Program-made: the position numbers and the translations under genes
Notes under the pieces: generated by a model
What the model was told of the DNA's origin: nothing
What the model saw: the letters and a program-made list of their open reading frames with translations, nothing else
Databases searched by the model: none
Part shown: positions 34,982 to 43,928 of the stretch, piece by piece
Layout of the letters: every line of letters begins with the position of its first letter
Numbering within the stretch: position 1 is the stretch's first letter
NCBI RefSeq assembly: GCF_014844075.1
Contig: NZ_CP062165.1
Coordinates: 2,294,001-2,358,000, forward strand
Source: Paenibacillus sp. JNUCC-31
Lineage (GTDB): Bacteria; Bacillota; Bacilli; Paenibacillales; Paenibacillaceae
Reading direction: 5' to 3'
DNA: 64,000 bases

Positions 34982-35626
34982 TCAGTAAGCCCGGGCCAGC
35001 CGGCGCTCCACTTGTTCCAGAATGGCCGAGAAGCCGATACTCATGATCCAGTAGATCACGCCAATCGCCAGATAAAACGGCATGTTGACATAATATTGCG
35101 CTACCAGCAGCTGTGCCGAGCGCAGCAACTCCGTAACCCCGAGGGCTGCCACAAGTGATGTCTCTTTCAGCATCCCGATAAACGTGTTGCCCATCGGCGG
35201 AATCGCAATGCGCACCGCTTGAGGGAATACAATCCTTCTCATGGTCTGAGCCGGTGTCATGCCTGTAGCATAAGCAGCCTCCGTCTGCCCTTTCGGTACA
35301 GCCTGAATGGCTCCCCGGAACGTTTCAGACAGAAATGCCCCCGCATTAAGACTAAGGCCGAGACAGGCCGCCGTGAGCGAACCCAAGGTCACTCCATAAT
35401 CGACCAACCCGTAATAAATAACGAATAATTGCACCAACAGCGGGGTCCCCCGCATGATGGATACATAGAATCGGGCGATCAACCTTAGCCAAATCGGTCC
35501 TTTCAGCCGCGCGATAGCGACGAGCACCCCGATGATAAAAGCAAAAAACATTGAAATTACAGTTACATACAGCGTATAATATGCCCCCTTCAGAAAGAAG
35601 GGGATATTCTCAAATACCAGTTCCAT
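34982..35626 (-). CDS. Polar amino-acid ABC transporter permease (HisM type)
   Basis: A 214-residue permease of the HEQRo superfamily with about five membrane helices and the loop EAAYATGMTPAQTMRRIVFP (about 135-154) that docks to the ATPase. It lies between the binding protein and ATPase genes with short gaps. A single permease gene suggests a homodimeric channel. Confidence 0.95.
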   Translation of the reverse strand: MELVFENIPFFLKGAYYTLYVTVISMFFAFIIGVLVAIARLKGPIWLRLIARFYVSIMRGTPLLVQLFVIYYGLVDYGVTLGSLTAACLGLSLNAGAFLSETFRGAIQAVPKGQTEAAYATGMTPAQTMRRIVFPQAVRIAIPPMGNTFIGMLKETSLVAALGVTELLRSAQLLVAQYYVNMPFYLAIGVIYWIMSIGFSAILEQVERRLARAY

Positions 35627-35657
35627 GGATCAAACTTCCCTTCGCCCTGCCGGTTCA

Positions 35658-36509
35658 TTATTGCGCAGGCTCTTCACCAAACCATTTTTTGAAAATGGTA
35701 TTGTACGTGCCGTCGTCCTTCATGCCTTTCAGTGCATCATTCAGTGCTGCTACGAGTTCCGGGTTGTCTTTGCGAACAGCGATGCCCGCTTGGTCACTCT
35801 TGATGGGTTCGCCGACTGCTTTGATGTTGAAGCCGTTCGCATCTACAATCGGTTTCAATGCATACAGGTTGTTGATCGTTGCATCGATCCGTCCTGCGTC
35901 CAAATCTTTCAATGATGTGATGACATCGTCATAGGTCTTGATAGTGAAATCGCCGACTTTGGGCAGTACTTCGTTACGAAGATATGTTTCATCATTGGTC
36001 CCAAGGCCTACGCCGATCGTTTTCCCTTTAAAATCTTCCAGCTTGGTGATATTATTATTTTCTTTTTTCACGATGATTTTTACGTCGTTCGTAATATAGG
36101 GATCGCTGAAATCCAATACTTTTTTGCGGTCATCGGTAATCGTCATCTGGCTGATAATCGCATCCAGCTTTTTGGATTGCAGACTTGGTGTGAGCCCGGA
36201 GAACTCCTGAGATACAAACTCAACCTTCACACCAAGACGCTTGGCAACCTCGCGCGCGATATCGGCATCAAAGCCGTCCATTTCTTTCTTGTCATTCAGG
36301 AAGTTGTATGGAGGATAGGTTCCCATCATGCCGACTTTCATGGTACCAGCGGATTTAATCTGTTCCAGTTCATTGTTTGCCTGTGCTCCATTACTGCTTC
36401 CATTGTCCGTCGCTTTACTGCCACAAGCGCTCAGTACCAGCACCGTCATTAGCAGCAGGGCTGTTAAAGTCCAGCCTTTGCGAGATTTCATTCCATATGT
36501 TTTGTTCAT
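35658..36509 (-). CDS. Amino-acid ABC transporter substrate-binding lipoprotein
   Basis: A 283-residue family 3 binding protein. A signal sequence with lipobox LSACG (Cys about residue 29) precedes the binding core. The core begins IKSAGTMKVGMMGTYPPYNF, and its GFDADIAREVAKRLG block is typical of cystine and other polar amino-acid binding proteins. AGAGGAAG lies 8 bases before the ATG at 36509. It is the first gene of the importer operon. The ligand cannot be set by eye. Confidence 0.94.
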   Translation of the reverse strand: MNKTYGMKSRKGWTLTALLLMTVLVLSACGSKATDNGSSNGAQANNELEQIKSAGTMKVGMMGTYPPYNFLNDKKEMDGFDADIAREVAKRLGVKVEFVSQEFSGLTPSLQSKKLDAIISQMTITDDRKKVLDFSDPYITNDVKIIVKKENNNITKLEDFKGKTIGVGLGTNDETYLRNEVLPKVGDFTIKTYDDVITSLKDLDAGRIDATINNLYALKPIVDANGFNIKAVGEPIKSDQAGIAVRKDNPELVAALNDALKGMKDDGTYNTIFKKWFGEEPAQ

Positions 36510-36676
36510 GTCGTTAACTTCCTCTCATGCATGTAGTCATGTCTTGTTGAAACTTCCGTTTCTTGTGTCTTGCGTCCTTAAGCTGCCGTTGTATCCATTA
36601 TTCCCTGCAGCTGGCTTAATCATGTGAATATTTAATCCTGTTATCTGAAAATAAACCTGCGGAGCCAGCACCTCCT

Positions 36677-37309
36677 CTATGTACCGAGCAGTCCGTAAAA
36701 CTCAAAGCTTGCCGCCTCCGCTGCGAGCGTTGTAGCAGTCATCGAGGAGAAATCACTGTGCAGCTCCTTCGAGCCGAATAGCCAGCGCGTAATCATGCCT
36801 TCAATCATGCTAACCAGCAACGCCGCCCGAAGGGGGACATCCATTTCCTGTGGCAGCATGCCCAGCTCAATAGCCCGCTGCATGTTGTGGCGAAATGCTT
36901 CTTCCACTGCACCCCGTGTCTCCTCAACCAATCGACGCACTGATTCTTCCGACACGATGCCTTTGAGCAACAATTCCATAAAGTACCGATTGTCTGCAGC
37001 AAAGGAGAACAAGTCGGTAAACAGCCGTTCCGAAGCTCTCACCATATCCTCAACCGACCCGGCATCCTTGCGGTAACCTTGTCCAATCGCTTCAAGCAGC
37101 TTCTCCCTGCCGGTTAATACAATCTCCGAGGCAATGGCCTCTTTACTCTTGAAATGCCAGTAAAAGGTGCCTTGTGCTACGCCGGCTTCGCGGACGATAT
37201 CGGAAATTTTCGTCTGATGATAGCCTTGGGTCGCAAAACGCTCCATCGCTATACGTATAATTTGGTCCCGGCGTTCTTCTCCGGGTTCCAAATGGTTGAT
37301 TTTGGACAT
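36677..37309 (-). CDS. TetR family transcriptional regulator
   Basis: A 210-residue repressor with an intact N-terminal TetR helix-turn-helix (IVREAGVAQGTFYWHFKSKE, about residues 37-56) and a helical ligand domain. GGGAGG precedes the ATG. A TCAG-repeat element with partial dyad symmetry (37325-37346) lies just upstream, between it and the divergent uppP gene, and may be its operator. The target could be itself, uppP or the amino-acid importer downstream. Confidence 0.93.
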   Translation of the reverse strand: MSKINHLEPGEERRDQIIRIAMERFATQGYHQTKISDIVREAGVAQGTFYWHFKSKEAIASEIVLTGREKLLEAIGQGYRKDAGSVEDMVRASERLFTDLFSFAADNRYFMELLLKGIVSEESVRRLVEETRGAVEEAFRHNMQRAIELGMLPQEMDVPLRAALLVSMIEGMITRWLFGSKELHSDFSSMTATTLAAEAASFEFYGLLGT

Positions 37310-37324
37310 CTGCTTATCCTCCCG

Positions 37325-37346
37325 ATTGATCAGTCAGTCAGTTAAT
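37325..37346. promoter_or_regulatory. Possible TetR operator
   Basis: ATTGA-TCAGTCAGTCAG-TTAAT: three TCAG units flanked by partly complementary arms, 16 bases before the TetR start codon in the divergent tetR/uppP region. Confidence 0.4.
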
Positions 37347-37525
37347 GTATATCCTATGGGATAACTAGGTTTTTGTCAATATGGTTTTAAACAATCCATT
37401 ATAGGCATAAGTTGAAGTTGGACGCATTTGATATCATAATAGATGATAGCCTTGTTCCAAATGAACGAGCATTGTCACGCAGGACAGCCCTTATGCTGCC
37501 ATCTGCACTTCAAGGAGGAAGAGAA

Positions 37526-38338
37526 TTGGACTTTATATCATCAATTATTATGGGCATCATCGAAGGTTTGACTGAGTTTTTGCCCGTGTCCTCGACTGGA
37601 CACATGATTCTGACCGCTCACTTGCTGGGATTATCAGAGGACAACGAGTCAGTCAAAACGTTTGAGGTGGTTGTGCAGCTCGGAGCTGTACTTGCTGTCG
37701 TGGTGCTGTACTGGAACAAATTCATTGATATGTTCCGCTTCACCGGAGGCAAAAGGAGCTACACCTCCCGTCTGAACCTCATTCATATCTTTTTGGCGAT
37801 GGTTCCAGCCGTAGTCATTGGACTTGTATTCCGTGATTGGATCAAGGCGCATCTTTTTGGTGCACAGACGGTGCTGTACAGTCTTGTCATTGGTGGTATT
37901 CTGATGATTGTCGCTGAACGATGGAGCCACCGTAGTGAGCGCATCACAACCCATGATGTAGACGATATTACGTATAAACAGGCATTTGTTGTGGGTCTTT
38001 TTCAGATTCTCGCACTATGGCCAGGCTTCTCCCGTTCCGGTTCGACGATCTCTGGTGGACTGTTTGCAGGGGTAAGCCGGGTTGCTGCGGCGGAATTTAC
38101 ATTCCTGGTATCTGTGCCGATTATGATTGGAGCCACAGGATATGATCTGTACAAAAGTATCGATCACCTGAACACCAGTGACTTCCCCATCTTCGCCATT
38201 GGATTTATAGCTGCATTTATCGTAGCCATGCTTGCCATCAAGACGTTCCTGTCCATTTTGAAAAAACTGAGTCTGACCGTCTTTGCAATCTACCGCTTTG
38301 TGCTGGCAGCCGTGTTCTTTATCATTTTAATGATGTAG
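37526..38338 (+). CDS. uppP: Undecaprenyl-diphosphatase (BacA/UppP)
   Basis: A 270-residue membrane enzyme that dephosphorylates undecaprenyl pyrophosphate for recycling of the peptidoglycan lipid carrier; extra copies give bacitracin resistance. [17 protein letters not shown] (about 12-28) and [19 protein letters not shown] (about 170-188) are the two conserved catalytic motifs. The start is TTG at 37526, with AGGAGG 7 bases upstream; the longer frame from 37412 has no ribosome site and lacks homology in its added part. It is transcribed alone, with a strong terminator. Confidence 0.95.
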   Translation: MDFISSIIMGIIEGLTEFLPVSSTGHMILTAHLLGLSEDNESVKTFEVVVQLGAVLAVVVLYWNKFIDMFRFTGGKRSYTSRLNLIHIFLAMVPAVVIGLVFRDWIKAHLFGAQTVLYSLVIGGILMIVAERWSHRSERITTHDVDDITYKQAFVVGLFQILALWPGFSRSGSTISGGLFAGVSRVAAAEFTFLVSVPIMIGATGYDLYKSIDHLNTSDFPIFAIGFIAAFIVAMLAIKTFLSILKKLSLTVFAIYRFVLAAVFFIILMM

Positions 38339-38357
38339 TCAGATCATTAAGACATGT

Positions 38358-38423
38358 AAACCAAAGCCGATGGTAATCTCAAGTTCCTTTTGGAACTGAA
38401 TTGCCATCGGCTTTGGTTTTTTC
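38358..38423 (+). terminator. Terminator of uppP
   Basis: An almost perfect stem of about 19 bp (AAACCAAAGCCGATGG with CCATCGGCTTTGGTTT at its base) is followed by T residues. An inner AAGTTCC/GGAACT hairpin forms the loop. Confidence 0.93.
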
Positions 38424-38497
38424 TTGTGCTTTGGAATAAGCAATATGAATTATGTACGACAGACTAGCTTTTTTTACTCTATAAAAGTATACCTGAC

Positions 38498-38692
38498 TCA
38501 GGACCACTCTTTAACTTGAATGTTTCTATACTGATTTCTATAACTCTGATAATATTTAATCTTTTCGATCAGATTGCATCTTCTCTGTTTTTGCTCCTCC
38601 AGCCGTTTTTTTACGCCTCTCATTAACAATCGGTATCTTTGGTCATCATTGTGGCTGAGTTGATGCATTTCTTCAAAAATCGTTTTACTCAT
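38498..38692 (-). CDS. Short basic protein, unknown function
   Basis: A 64-residue product from the ATG at 38692; the frame is open to 38755 but the added part looks like promoter DNA. It is rich in Arg, Lys and Gln (RLLMRGVKKRLEEQKQRR) and predicted helical. A weak GGAG lies about 16 bases upstream. The family was not recognised. It lies between the uppP terminator and the thioredoxin-like gene. Confidence 0.45.
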   Translation of the reverse strand: MSKTIFEEMHQLSHNDDQRYRLLMRGVKKRLEEQKQRRCNLIEKIKYYQSYRNQYRNIQVKEWS

Positions 38693-38794
38693 AATGATCT
38701 CTTTCACTCCAATATTCAGTTTATAATATACATTATACGGAGATGGACTGAACAAATTCTAAACAAGCCTTCTAACGAGTTTTTTTCAAATTAA

Positions 38795-38833
38795 CAGCAA
38801 AAAACACCTTCACATCCATGGATGGAAGGTGTT
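38795..38833 (-). terminator. Terminator of the thioredoxin-like gene
   Basis: AACACCTT (38803-38810) pairs with AAGGTGTT (38826-38833), with an inner CATCC/GGATG stem. The minus strand continues TTTTTGCTG. Confidence 0.85.
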
Positions 38834-38865
38834 CAAATAGATCTAGCCTATGCAAATATTGAAGT

Positions 38866-39192
38866 TTATACCTTGGACTCAAGTGTCTCCAGGTACTCGG
38901 AGATTTGAGTAGGCGTTTTAGCCCACTTACTGTGCAAATGTGCGATTTTTTTGCCATGCTGGAATACCAGCAGACTTGGAATACCACGTACGCCGTTCTC
39001 TTCAGCAAATGGCAGGAATTCTTCTGCATCCAGGGCATAGAAGGTTTTATCTGCATGCTGGTCGATAACGTCCCCGATAAAACGATCTAGGTTTTTGCAA
39101 TCCGTACACCAGGTTGTATCAAATTTAATGACGGTAAGACCGTCAGAATTGATTGTATCGCGATATTGTTGTTCACTTTGAATTCTTTCCAT
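38866..39192 (-). CDS. Thioredoxin family protein
   Basis: A 108-residue thioredoxin fold. The active-site pair is Cys29-Thr-Asp-Cys32 (TWCTDCKNL) in place of the WCGPC of classical thioredoxin, and the cis-Pro is in RGIPSLLVF (about 70-78). It probably reduces disulfides or acts as a thiol chaperone in the cytoplasm (no signal peptide). GGGAGAG lies before the ATG. The altered CxxC implies a redox potential different from TrxA. Confidence 0.92.
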   Translation of the reverse strand: MERIQSEQQYRDTINSDGLTVIKFDTTWCTDCKNLDRFIGDVIDQHADKTFYALDAEEFLPFAEENGVRGIPSLLVFQHGKKIAHLHSKWAKTPTQISEYLETLESKV

Positions 39193-39277
39193 ATGTCTTC
39201 TCTCCCTTAATGATTTCTTTATGATTGATCTTCATTGTACCTCGTATAGTTACAATTGAAAATAGGCTGACAAACGT

Positions 39278-40186
39278 TTAACGGTGCTGCTTGTAGACAT
39301 TGGCGGGAATGAGCTCCCGTATTTCGTTAATTTCCTCAGCCGAAAGCACTGTTTTTTCCGAGGCCGCAATATTATGCAACAACTGTTCCTTCGAACTGGC
39401 CCCTGGCACGACAGCAGCAACAGCCGGATGTGCCAGTGCATAACGAATGGCCGTTTGAGCCATGCTGCGATGATCTGTAACCAGACGGCTCAATCCTTGG
39501 CGGATGGTGTGCAATTCCTCTGGCGTATAATCCAGATAGCCTTTATCTGCCTTGGCAGCACCCGAATCGGCGAGAACCCCACTTGCCACGGGTCCACGAG
39601 CGATAACACTAATACCCTTTTCCTCCAATAGAGGCAATACTTCTTCCTCAGCCCGGCGATCTGCTACACTGTATTGATTCATCACGCTGACAATGGAAGC
39701 CCTCCGTACATATTCCCGAATCACATTGGGACGAATGGAGGATATGCCATAATATCGGATAAGACCTTCCTGCTTCAGTTCCTCAAAAGCTTCGATCGTC
39801 TCTTCGATTGGATCATCCATTGTGCCGCCATGCAGCTGATACAGATCAATATAATCCGTCTGCAGCCGTTTCAGACTGTCACGGACAGCTTGTTTGATAT
39901 AGGCTTTGGACGGGTCCCATGACCAGCCTTCTTTCCCGGGTATGCGACGATTGCCGACCTTCGTAGCCACAATCACCTGATCCCGGCGTCCCTGAATGGC
40001 CTCGCCCACGATTTCCTCATTGCGTCCTGCATCATACAGATCAGCGGTATCCAAGAGATTAACACCGTGATCCAATGCTTCATGGATCAAGGCTACAGCA
40101 GGCTTTTGTTCAGTTCCAAGCGACATACAGCCGAGTCCAATCTCGCCAACCATGAGTTCGGACGAACCCAGTCGATTTTTCTTCAT
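39278..40186 (-). CDS. Aldo/keto reductase
   Basis: A 302-residue NADPH-dependent oxidoreductase. The tetrad is visible: Asp46 and Tyr51 (LLDTADLYDAG), Lys76 (VIVATKVGN) and His119 (DLYQLHGG). The C-terminal half carries VVPGASSKEQL of the cofactor site. The ATG at 40186 (MKKNRLGSSEL) is chosen because homology starts there; the frame extends to 40270, and another ATG at 40207 is possible. It reduces aldehydes or ketones; the substrate is unknown. Confidence 0.92.
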   Translation of the reverse strand: MKKNRLGSSELMVGEIGLGCMSLGTEQKPAVALIHEALDHGVNLLDTADLYDAGRNEEIVGEAIQGRRDQVIVATKVGNRRIPGKEGWSWDPSKAYIKQAVRDSLKRLQTDYIDLYQLHGGTMDDPIEETIEAFEELKQEGLIRYYGISSIRPNVIREYVRRASIVSVMNQYSVADRRAEEEVLPLLEEKGISVIARGPVASGVLADSGAAKADKGYLDYTPEELHTIRQGLSRLVTDHRSMAQTAIRYALAHPAVAAVVPGASSKEQLLHNIAASEKTVLSAEEINEIRELIPANVYKQHR

Positions 40187-40272
40187 AGGTTGTACATCCC
40201 CTTCCATACGTTCTGCAAGTTTCCATTGTATCATTCTTGTAGGCAAAAATCGCATGTCATATGAGCGCACAC

Positions 40273-40302
40273 AAAAACCCGGGACCTTTCCAGTTCCGGG
40301 CT
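40273..40302 (-). terminator. Terminator of the 40332-40511 gene
   Basis: CCCGGGA (40278-40284) pairs with TTCCGGG (40294-40300), and the minus strand continues TTTTTGTGTG. Confidence 0.7.
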
Positions 40303-40331
40303 TCTATGCATAGTAACTCCTAAGCCAAAAT

Positions 40332-40511
40332 CTATTTTATATCCACTCGTGAACCTTTTTGGCTTCCATAAGACGGGCTTGAAGATGAGCTTGAGCTTTT
40401 CATGAGTCCTGACACCGTAGTGAACAGCTTATCCCTTGCTTGTTTGTTCCTCATCAAATAGGTCACGCCTGCTCCAATGGCTGTTACAATGATTCCACTT
40501 TTTTTAGACAT
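40332..40511 (-). CDS. Short protein with one membrane-like segment, unknown function
   Basis: A 59-residue protein from the ATG at 40511, with AAGGAGG 8 bases upstream. A glycine-rich hydrophobic stretch (GIIVTAIGAGVTYLM) is followed by a basic part and a serine run (SSSSSSS). The upstream extension of the frame to 40673 runs through the gpmA terminator and is not used. It looks like a small YtxH-like membrane-associated protein, but this is only a resemblance. Confidence 0.75.
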   Translation of the reverse strand: MSKKSGIIVTAIGAGVTYLMRNKQARDKLFTTVSGLMKSSSSSSSPSYGSQKGSRVDIK

Positions 40512-40626
40512 ATGTTGTTCCTCCTTCAGGATTAGTATACATTTTGTCTTGCTTGAGATTACCCTGTAGGAGAAAAACGAAACCTCCAATGCGATTTCTA
40601 AAATTAGAGAATGATCTATTATAACG

Positions 40627-40669
40627 TAAAAAAGATGACCGCCTGGGAATTCAGGAAAGCCATCTTCTA
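40627..40669 (-). terminator. Terminator of the phosphoglycerate mutase gene
   Basis: AAGATG (40632-40637) pairs with CATCTT (40661-40666), with an inner CCTG/CAGG stem and six T on the minus strand. Confidence 0.82.
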
Positions 40670-40745
40670 ACATGTTGTATACGTTGAACCCATTGTTACT
40701 ACTGTCGACCCATGCTCAACCCTGTTCGGTCAGAAAAATGTTCGA

Positions 40746-41489
40746 TTAATCGGACGGTGGTGCGACATGAGTCATTTCCTCATGTTTATACGTGGAGCCA
40801 TTCGCAGTCAGATAAAAGTGACCGATCGGATGCAAATCTTCATCCAGTTCATAGACCAGCGGAATGCCTGTCGGGATGTTAAGCGCTATTACGTCCGCTT
40901 CGGACATCTGGTCCAAATGCATGACGAGTGAACGGAGCGTATTGCCGTGCGCGGAGATCAGTACCCTTTTGCCTGCCGATACCATCGGTTTGATCTCTGT
41001 GTTCCAATATTCCAGCACCCGCTTGGATGTATCCATCAAATTCTCCGTACGCGGAATGGTACAGCCTAGCCGTTGATACTTGTCCTGGTCCTGAACATAA
41101 CGATCATCTGTTTCGTCCAGCGCCGGGGGAGATACGCTAATGGAGCGTCTCCACTCCATCACTTGCTCCTCGCCATACTTCAGGGCAGTCTGCTGTTTGT
41201 TCAGTCCTTGCAAGGCACCATAGTGGCGCTCGTTCAGCTTCCACGTCTTCGTAATAGGAATCCACATCCGGTCCATCTCATCGAGTGCAATATCCAGTGT
41301 TCGAATCGAGCGTTTGAGTACCGAAGCATAAGCATAATCAAAATCAAAACCCTGTTCCTTCAGGATTTTCCCCGCTTTACGCGCCTCTCCGTATCCATCG
41401 GTCGTCAGATCCACATCCGTCCAACCGGTAAAACGGTTCTCTACATTCCACAAACTCTGTCCATGGCGAATTAATACGACTCTGTACAT
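40746..41489 (-). CDS. gpmA: 2,3-bisphosphoglycerate-dependent phosphoglycerate mutase
   Basis: A 247-residue protein of the histidine phosphatase superfamily. [10 protein letters not shown] carries the phosphorylated His9; [13 protein letters not shown] and [12 protein letters not shown] (catalytic Glu) and the second His in [10 protein letters not shown] are all present. It interconverts 3- and 2-phosphoglycerate in glycolysis. The ATG at 41489 has AAGGAGGG upstream; the longer frame from 41510 starts at the ribosome site itself. It is a single-gene unit. Confidence 0.95.
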   Translation of the reverse strand: MYRVVLIRHGQSLWNVENRFTGWTDVDLTTDGYGEARKAGKILKEQGFDFDYAYASVLKRSIRTLDIALDEMDRMWIPITKTWKLNERHYGALQGLNKQQTALKYGEEQVMEWRRSISVSPPALDETDDRYVQDQDKYQRLGCTIPRTENLMDTSKRVLEYWNTEIKPMVSAGKRVLISAHGNTLRSLVMHLDQMSEADVIALNIPTGIPLVYELDEDLHPIGHFYLTANGSTYKHEEMTHVAPPSD

Positions 41490-41558
41490 AAACGTGAACC
41501 CTCCTTCCATGAAACCATTACCCGCAAGGCGAGCCGGATATGCCCATGATATGTGAAA

Positions 41559-42143
41559 TTAATAGTATGGTGCCATCATCAGATATACAACTACACCCGT
41601 GGAGCTAACATACAGCCAAATCGGCATCGTCCAACGGGCAATTTTACGGTGTTTCTTCAATTGATTTGTCCAGCCCCATACCAGAGTGAACAGAGCGAGT
41701 GGCACAATGATGGCTGCCAAAACGCTGTGCGTAATCAGAATGAAGAAATAGATGGAACGAATGATGCCTTCTCCACCGTATTTGGACGTTTCCGGAGACA
41801 GATAGTGAAACGATAAATACGTAACAAGGAATAACAGGGTCGTCGTAAATGCAGCAAGGATGAAACGTTTGTGCAGTTTCACATTCCGCTTGATAATGGC
41901 AATCAAGGCCGCAAGCAGGAAAATGAAAGTGAAGCTGTTGAACACGGCATTAAACCGCGGCAACACTGTAATGTCAAAGGCCACATCGCCTTTGTATCCG
42001 ATCGACGGTGCAAAGAACAACAATAAAATAATGACATTGGCGAGAATGGAAATGGTAATAATGATACCTGCAAAATTTTTATTACTGGTCGGGGCAATCT
42101 GATTGGATTGAATGTTTGGGTCCCCTTTGTCATGTTTGCCCAA
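41559..42143 (-). CDS. ctaM: DUF420 membrane protein, CtaM/YozB type oxidase maturation factor
   Basis: A 194-residue protein with five hydrophobic segments and conserved histidines (KLHKRF, SFHYLS, ITHSVLAA, KKHRKIARWT). This pattern is that of the DUF420 family, whose members YozB/CtaM are needed for maturation of aa3-type oxidases (family knowledge). The qoxABCD genes about 30 kb away are a likely client. The start is TTG at 42143 with AGGAGG 8 bases upstream. Confidence 0.88.
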   Translation of the reverse strand: MGKHDKGDPNIQSNQIAPTSNKNFAGIIITISILANVIILLLFFAPSIGYKGDVAFDITVLPRFNAVFNSFTFIFLLAALIAIIKRNVKLHKRFILAAFTTTLLFLVTYLSFHYLSPETSKYGGEGIIRSIYFFILITHSVLAAIIVPLALFTLVWGWTNQLKKHRKIARWTMPIWLYVSSTGVVVYLMMAPYY

Positions 42144-42300
42144 TGAAAAATCCTCCTCATATCCTAACTTCTATGTTCTATCTCATTATATCTTGCCATT
42201 TCTCGACTGTTAAGTGACAACACTCTGAACAAAAAGCCTCGCCAAGTACCCTTAAAATGCCCCTTTGAGGCCATTTTCATTAAAAGCTCACCCCACCTGG

Positions 42301-42329
42301 TTTACCCCATCCTGTAGATGTGGTATAAT
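42301..42329 (+). promoter_or_regulatory. Promoter of the antiporter leader
   Basis: -35 TTTACC (42301-42306), 17-bp spacer, consensus -10 TATAAT (42324-42329). Transcription would start near 42336 and meet a terminator after about 60 bases. Confidence 0.75.
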
Positions 42330-42359
42330 TAATGCAATTAATCACATACGCGTTGAACT

Positions 42360-42397
42360 GGAGGAGCCTGTCACCAAGGGCCCTCCTTGTCTTTTTT
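42360..42397 (+). terminator. First leader terminator
   Basis: A GGAGG-type arm pairs with CCCTCC around GCC/GGC, followed by TTGTCTTTTTTT. It lies inside the leader, upstream of the antiporter. Confidence 0.7.
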
Positions 42398-42398
42398 T

Positions 42399-42446
42399 AA
42401 GGCATAAAGCGGCACAATTACAAGCGCCGCTTTATGCCTTTTTCTG
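42399..42446 (+). terminator. Second leader terminator
   Basis: AAGGCATAAAGCGGC pairs perfectly with GCCGCTTTATGCCTT around 12 bases, followed by TTTCTGTTTTTT. The flanking A and T runs would let it work in both directions. Confidence 0.92.
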
Positions 42447-42519
42447 TTTTTTAGGTTTGGAATGATCCCCCCTTGGACTGGTAATCCTATAAACGCTACT
42501 GCTGGAGAGGAGCACACTT

Positions 42520-43710
42520 ATGGAATTTATTTTGGTTCTTGCCCTTATTTTGATTTTCACCAAGTTGGCCGGTGATTTATCCGTGAGACTCGGTCAGCCA
42601 TCGGTTTTGGGAAAGTTAATCGTTGGTGTCATACTCGGTCCTGCCCTGCTCGGTTGGGTTCAACAAAGTGATTTCGTTCATTACATGGCTGAAATCGGAG
42701 TACTGTTGCTCATGTTCATAGCCGGGCTTGAAACAGATCTGGATCAATTGAAAAAAAATTGGAAGGCAGCTTTTGCTGTTGCCGTGGGTGGTATCATTTT
42801 ACCATTCATCGGAGGTTATGGAGCTGCTACCGCTTTCGGCATGTCGCAGACGCACGCTTTGTTCTTTGGACTATTATTCTGCGCCACTTCGGTCAGCATC
42901 TCGGTCCAGACGCTAAAAGACATGAATCAGCTCAGTTCTCGTGAGGGTACAACCATTCTAGGGGCAGCTGTTGTCGATGATGTGCTGGTTGTGGTCATCC
43001 TTGCTGTCATGATGAGTTTGCTCGGAACAGGTGCTACGGATACTTCAATCTCGCTGCTCATCGGCAAGAAACTGCTATTCTTTGTTATTATTATCGCTGC
43101 AAGCTGGTTCCTTGTTCCACGCATCATGAAGTGGATGGCTCCGCTGAAGGTGACAGAAACCGTTATTACAGCCGGATTAATCATTTGTTTTGGCTTTTCG
43201 TACTTTGCGGAATGGATGGGTGTTGCAGGTATTATCGGCGCCTTTGCAGCAGGTATCGCCATCTCCCAAACGAACTTCAAACATGAGGTCGAAACCAAGC
43301 TTGAGCCGATCGCGTACGGGATTTTTGTCCCGGTATTCTTTGTAAGTATCGGTTTGAATGTTACTTTTGATGGCGTGGGTTCACAAATCTGGTTCATTAT
43401 CGTTATCAGTCTCATTGCCATTGTAACCAAACTTCTGGGCGGCGGAGCAGGTGCACGACTGACCGGATTTGATCGGGCATCCTCTCTGGCTATTGGCTCG
43501 GGGATGATCTCCAGAGGAGAAGTCGCTCTGATTATTGCCTCCACCGGGCTTGCTTCCGGATTACTCGATCCCGAGTATTTCACCAGTGTGGTTATCATGG
43601 TTATTGTTACAACATTGGTTACGCCACCTTTGCTCAAAATCACCTTTGCACGCAAAAAAGGGGAAAGACGTGTTGAAAAAGGCATTGAGGACTCCCATCT
43701 AAGCGGGTAA
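42520..43710 (+). CDS. CPA2 family cation:proton antiporter (NapA/KefB type)
   Basis: A 396-residue protein with 12-13 membrane helices. AAVVDDVLVVVI carries the Asp153-Asp154 pair of electrogenic CPA2 antiporters such as NapA, and CATSVSIS (about 121-128) is the crossing unwound-helix region. There is no RCK/TrkA-N domain. It exchanges Na+ or K+ for protons across the cytoplasmic membrane; the ion is uncertain. GGAGAGGAG precedes the ATG. The upstream leader has two terminators, suggesting attenuation control. A long hairpin terminates the gene. Confidence 0.94.
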   Translation: MEFILVLALILIFTKLAGDLSVRLGQPSVLGKLIVGVILGPALLGWVQQSDFVHYMAEIGVLLLMFIAGLETDLDQLKKNWKAAFAVAVGGIILPFIGGYGAATAFGMSQTHALFFGLLFCATSVSISVQTLKDMNQLSSREGTTILGAAVVDDVLVVVILAVMMSLLGTGATDTSISLLIGKKLLFFVIIIAASWFLVPRIMKWMAPLKVTETVITAGLIICFGFSYFAEWMGVAGIIGAFAAGIAISQTNFKHEVETKLEPIAYGIFVPVFFVSIGLNVTFDGVGSQIWFIIVISLIAIVTKLLGGGAGARLTGFDRASSLAIGSGMISRGEVALIIASTGLASGLLDPEYFTSVVIMVIVTTLVTPPLLKITFARKKGERRVEKGIEDSHLSG

Positions 43711-43818
43711 CTTCATAAAGAATATCAATGATAAGGAGAGGTTAGGAAATGTATTGAAATGATCCTGCCTCTAACGTTATACTTGTCCTAATAAAAGAAC
43801 TCAGGTCGTGAAGCACAC

Positions 43819-43888
43819 GCCGCTTTGATACATTTTCCACCTTCGATTCTAAATGGTAGGAATTGTTCAGAGCGGCTTTTTGCTTTTT
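43819..43888 (+). terminator. Terminator of the antiporter gene
   Basis: GCCGCTTTGA (43819-43828) pairs with TCAGAGCGGC (43867-43876, one G-U pair), with an inner TTCC-A-CC/GG-TA-GGAA stem, followed by TTTTTGCTTTTT. Confidence 0.85.
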
Positions 43889-43928
43889 ATAATAATCGTT
43901 CGACCTGTATAAGGAGGAGATGATTACG

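Larger units (their letters stand above)
42144..42519. other. Divergent control region with a terminated leader
   Basis: The region holds the upstream area of ctaM and, on the plus strand, a promoter (42301-42329) followed by two intrinsic terminators (42360-42397 and 42399-42446) and then the antiporter gene. No coding frame is convincing. Confidence 0.6.

Noticed and set aside
42330..42450. Antiporter leader as a ydaO, fluoride, guanidine or preQ1 riboswitch
   Set aside because: The conserved core sequences I know for these classes are not visible; kept only as an unnamed leader.
42927..43685. 252-codon minus-strand frame
   Set aside because: It is antisense to the CPA2 antiporter and lacks any motif.
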